This document shows, piece by piece, positions 62,191 through 64,000 of a DNA stretch of 64,000 nucleotides (its first letter is position 1; the number at the start of each line of letters is the position of its first letter). Below the pieces are notes generated by a model. That model saw nothing but the letters and a program-made list of their open reading frames with translations, made no database searches and was not told the origin of the DNA. The stretch spans positions 38,781 through 102,780 of the forward strand of contig JABABU010000021.1 in the NCBI GenBank assembly GCA_014238065.1, written 5' to 3'. This DNA is from Actinomycetota bacterium. Its GTDB lineage: Bacteria; Actinomycetota; Acidimicrobiia; Acidimicrobiales; Poriferisodalaceae. A program made the position numbers and the translations under genes.

Positions 62191-62259
62191 AGGGAGGACG
62201 GATGACTGCCGCGAAGCGCTCGAACTTGGGGTTGCCGACCGCGATCGGGCCAGATTGGG

Positions 62260-63939
62260 TCAACCTCGCGCCAGCGGCTTGTATTTGATCCGATGTGGCT
62301 GATCTGCGTCGATGCCGAGTTCGCGCTTGCGGAAGACCTCGTAGTCGGAGAAGTTGCCTTCGACCCACCGAACTTGCGAGTTGCCCTCGAAGGCGAGGAC
62401 ATGTGTGGCGATTCTGTCGAGGAACCACCTGTCGTGGCTGATGACCACTGCGCACCCTGGGTAGGCGAGGAGGCCTTCTTCGAGGGCGCGGAGCGTGTCG
62501 ACATCGAGGTCGTTCGTCGGTTCGTCGAGGAGCAAGACGTTGCCGCCTTGGCGCAGCACACGGGCCAGGTGGACGCGGTTGCGTTCCCCGCCCGAGAGAT
62601 CGCCGACGCGCTTCTGCTGATCAGGCCCCTTGAAGTTGAACGAGGCGACATAGGAGCGGCTGTGCACTTCTCGCGTTCCGAGCTGGATCGTGTCGTGGTC
62701 GTCGGTGATCGCCGTGTAGACGGTGCTGTCGTTGTCGAGCACGTCGCGGCTCTGGTCGACATATGCCAGGTCGACCGTTGAACCGACGGTGAATGTCCCG
62801 GAGTCGGGTTGCTCCTGACCGGTGATCATCTTGAAAAGGGTGGTCTTGCCGGCGCCATTCGGGCCGATGATGCCGACGATGCCAGCCGGCGGGAGGATGA
62901 ATGACATGTCCTCGATGAGAAGAATGTCCCCGAAACCCTTCGAGACGTTCTCGGCCTTTATGACCACATCGCCGAGGCGACGATTTGTCGGGATGTCGAT
63001 CTCGAGTTTGTCCTTGCGCTGCTGTACTTCCTTCGACTTGGCCAGCAGCTCCTCGTACGCGCCGAGGCGAGCTTTGCTCTTCGATTGGCGCCCCTTCGGG
63101 TTCAGGCGAACCCATTCGAGCTCGTGGCCGAGTGTCCGCTGCATCGCGGACTCTTCCTTTTCCGATTGCTCGAGACGCTTGCGCTTCTGTTCGAGCCAGC
63201 CGGTGTAGTTGCCTTCGTACGGGAATGTCTTGCCATGATCGACTTCGAGAATCCAGCCGGCCACGTTGTCGAGGAAGTACCTGTCGTGCGTGACGCAGAT
63301 GACGGCGCCGGTGTAGTCCTTCAGGAATCGTTCGAGCCAGGCGACTGATTCTGCGTCGAGGTGGTTCGTTGGTTCATCGAGCAACAACAGGTCGGGGTGA
63401 GACAGCAGCAGGCGGCACAACGCGACTCTGCGGCGCTCGCCACCAGAGAGCGTGGTGACATCGGAGTCGGCCGGCGGTACCCGCAACGCGTCCATGGCGA
63501 TCTCGACTTGGCGCTCCATGTCCCACGCGTTCGAAGCGTTGATCTTGTTCTCGAGCTCGGCCTGTTCGGCGCCGACCTTGTCGAAGTCGGCATCGGGGTC
63601 GGCCCACATCTCGAGGACTGCGTTGTAGCGGTCGATGAGCGATTGCACCTCGGTGACGCCGTCCATGACGTTGCCGAGCACATCCTTGGATTGGTCGAGT
63701 TGTGGCTCCTGCTCGAGGTAGCCGACCGTGAATCCAGGTGTGAGCCGTGCTTCGCCGGTGAAGCCGTCATCGAGGCCGGCCATGATCCGAAGCAGTGACG
63801 ACTTTCCCGAGCCGTTATGGCCGATGACGCCGATCTTGGCCCCGGGGTAGAACGCCAGCGTGACGTCGCGCAGGATCTCGCGGTCAGGTGGGTAGAACCG
63901 GTTGAGGTTCCGCATCGTATAGATGAACTCGGCTGCCAC
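62260..63939 (-). CDS. ettA: Energy-dependent translational throttle protein EttA (ABC-F)
   Basis: A 559-residue ABC-F protein with two ATPase domains: first Walker A GHNGSGKSSLLRI with LSGGERRRVALCRLLL and LLLDEPTNHLDAES; second GPNGAGKTTLFKM with LSGGERNRVHLARVLR and LLLDEPTNDLDVDT. The arm and linker segments typical of EttA (FPYEGNYTGWLEQKRKRLEQ) are present. It binds the ribosomal E site and gates entry into elongation according to energy charge. The GTG start has AGGAG six bases upstream. Monocistronic as far as can be seen. Confidence 0.95.
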   Translation of the reverse strand: MAAEFIYTMRNLNRFYPPDREILRDVTLAFYPGAKIGVIGHNGSGKSSLLRIMAGLDDGFTGEARLTPGFTVGYLEQEPQLDQSKDVLGNVMDGVTEVQSLIDRYNAVLEMWADPDADFDKVGAEQAELENKINASNAWDMERQVEIAMDALRVPPADSDVTTLSGGERRRVALCRLLLSHPDLLLLDEPTNHLDAESVAWLERFLKDYTGAVICVTHDRYFLDNVAGWILEVDHGKTFPYEGNYTGWLEQKRKRLEQSEKEESAMQRTLGHELEWVRLNPKGRQSKSKARLGAYEELLAKSKEVQQRKDKLEIDIPTNRRLGDVVIKAENVSKGFGDILLIEDMSFILPPAGIVGIIGPNGAGKTTLFKMITGQEQPDSGTFTVGSTVDLAYVDQSRDVLDNDSTVYTAITDDHDTIQLGTREVHSRSYVASFNFKGPDQQKRVGDLSGGERNRVHLARVLRQGGNVLLLDEPTNDLDVDTLRALEEGLLAYPGCAVVISHDRWFLDRIATHVLAFEGNSQVRWVEGNFSDYEVFRKRELGIDADQPHRIKYKPLARG

Positions 63940-64000
63940 GACTGACTCCTGGGGAGGGGATCGAGCGTCCCAAGTTACCGGGGGACAGGGCTCGAACGGC
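63940..64000. other. Upstream region of ettA at the window edge
   Basis: 61 bases carrying the ettA ribosome site on the minus strand. Nothing else is recognisable. Confidence 0.4.

Noticed and set aside
1..64000. Mobile element, prophage, defence island or tRNA/rRNA
   Set aside because: No transposase, integrase, restriction or toxin-antitoxin gene or terminal repeats were recognised, and gaps are short. I saw no tRNA cloverleaf by eye; a tRNAscan run would be decisive.

Overview
This window is about 64 kb of high-GC actinobacterial chromosome. The gene content points to an aerobic member of the Acidimicrobiia (an Ilumatobacter or marine-actinobacterium-like organism), although no rRNA is present to prove it. 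Supporting genes are a mycothiol-conjugate amidase (mca), the mismatch endonuclease NucS, three LLM-class (F420-type) oxidoreductases, a DUF4333-type lipoprotein, many lipid-CoA enzymes, frequent GTG starts, and repeated use of leaderless TANNNT promoters placed 6-7 nt before the start codon. I saw no tRNA, rRNA, IS element, integrase, phage gene or CRISPR array, so the region looks like core chromosome.

Layout. 0-8 kb: end of an unknown gene with a strong terminator, a small helical protein, a membrane-anchored M64-like metalloprotease, a degenerate glutamate/leucine-dehydrogenase-like protein, a histone-deacetylase-family amidohydrolase, a small CPVCN membrane protein, an acyl-CoA dehydrogenase and a PEBP-type lipoprotein. 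8-16.5 kb: a minus-strand run comprising a complete 2-oxoacid dehydrogenase complex (E1 alpha, E1 beta, E2, E3), an EamA exporter, glutamate dehydrogenase, and an SPFH/NfeD membrane pair. 16.6-28 kb: mca, an SCP2-domain protein, an FAD oxidoreductase, a phosphotransferase, a secreted nuclease, a thiolase, small proteins, two LLM oxidoreductases, MsrA, Mug and PAP2. 28-33 kb: methionine aminopeptidase, a LysM lipoprotein, and two tandem M23 endopeptidase paralogs with GYW-type repeats. 33-45 kb: SDR and crotonase lipid enzymes, HAD, HIT, PlsC, a third LLM enzyme, a geranylgeranyl-reductase-like flavoprotein, PhoD, VanW, and an SDR plus MaoC hydratase pair resembling a split peroxisomal-type multifunctional enzyme.

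45-64 kb: a DUF4333 lipoprotein, nucS, an ABC1 kinase, a stand-alone PEP-utilizing mobile-domain protein followed by a structured leader and an MttB-superfamily methyltransferase, a crotonase, the sulfate-activation set cysQ / cysD-cysN-cysC, a polar amino-acid ABC transporter (aapJQMP type) with unusually long permeases and a coupled micro-ORF, a Lys-rich zinc-finger protein, and ettA.

The strongest candidates for something undescribed are: (1) the two-hairpin leader between the PEP-utilizing protein and the MttB-family gene; (2) the 27-codon reading frame locked by ATGA overlaps between aapM and aapP; (3) the enlarged Aap permeases; (4) the paired M23 proteins with propeller-like repeats; (5) the degenerate dehydrogenase; (6) the CGCGCG-rich palindrome cluster upstream of the zinc-finger gene. 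All functional statements are read from motifs and context only. No database search was possible.
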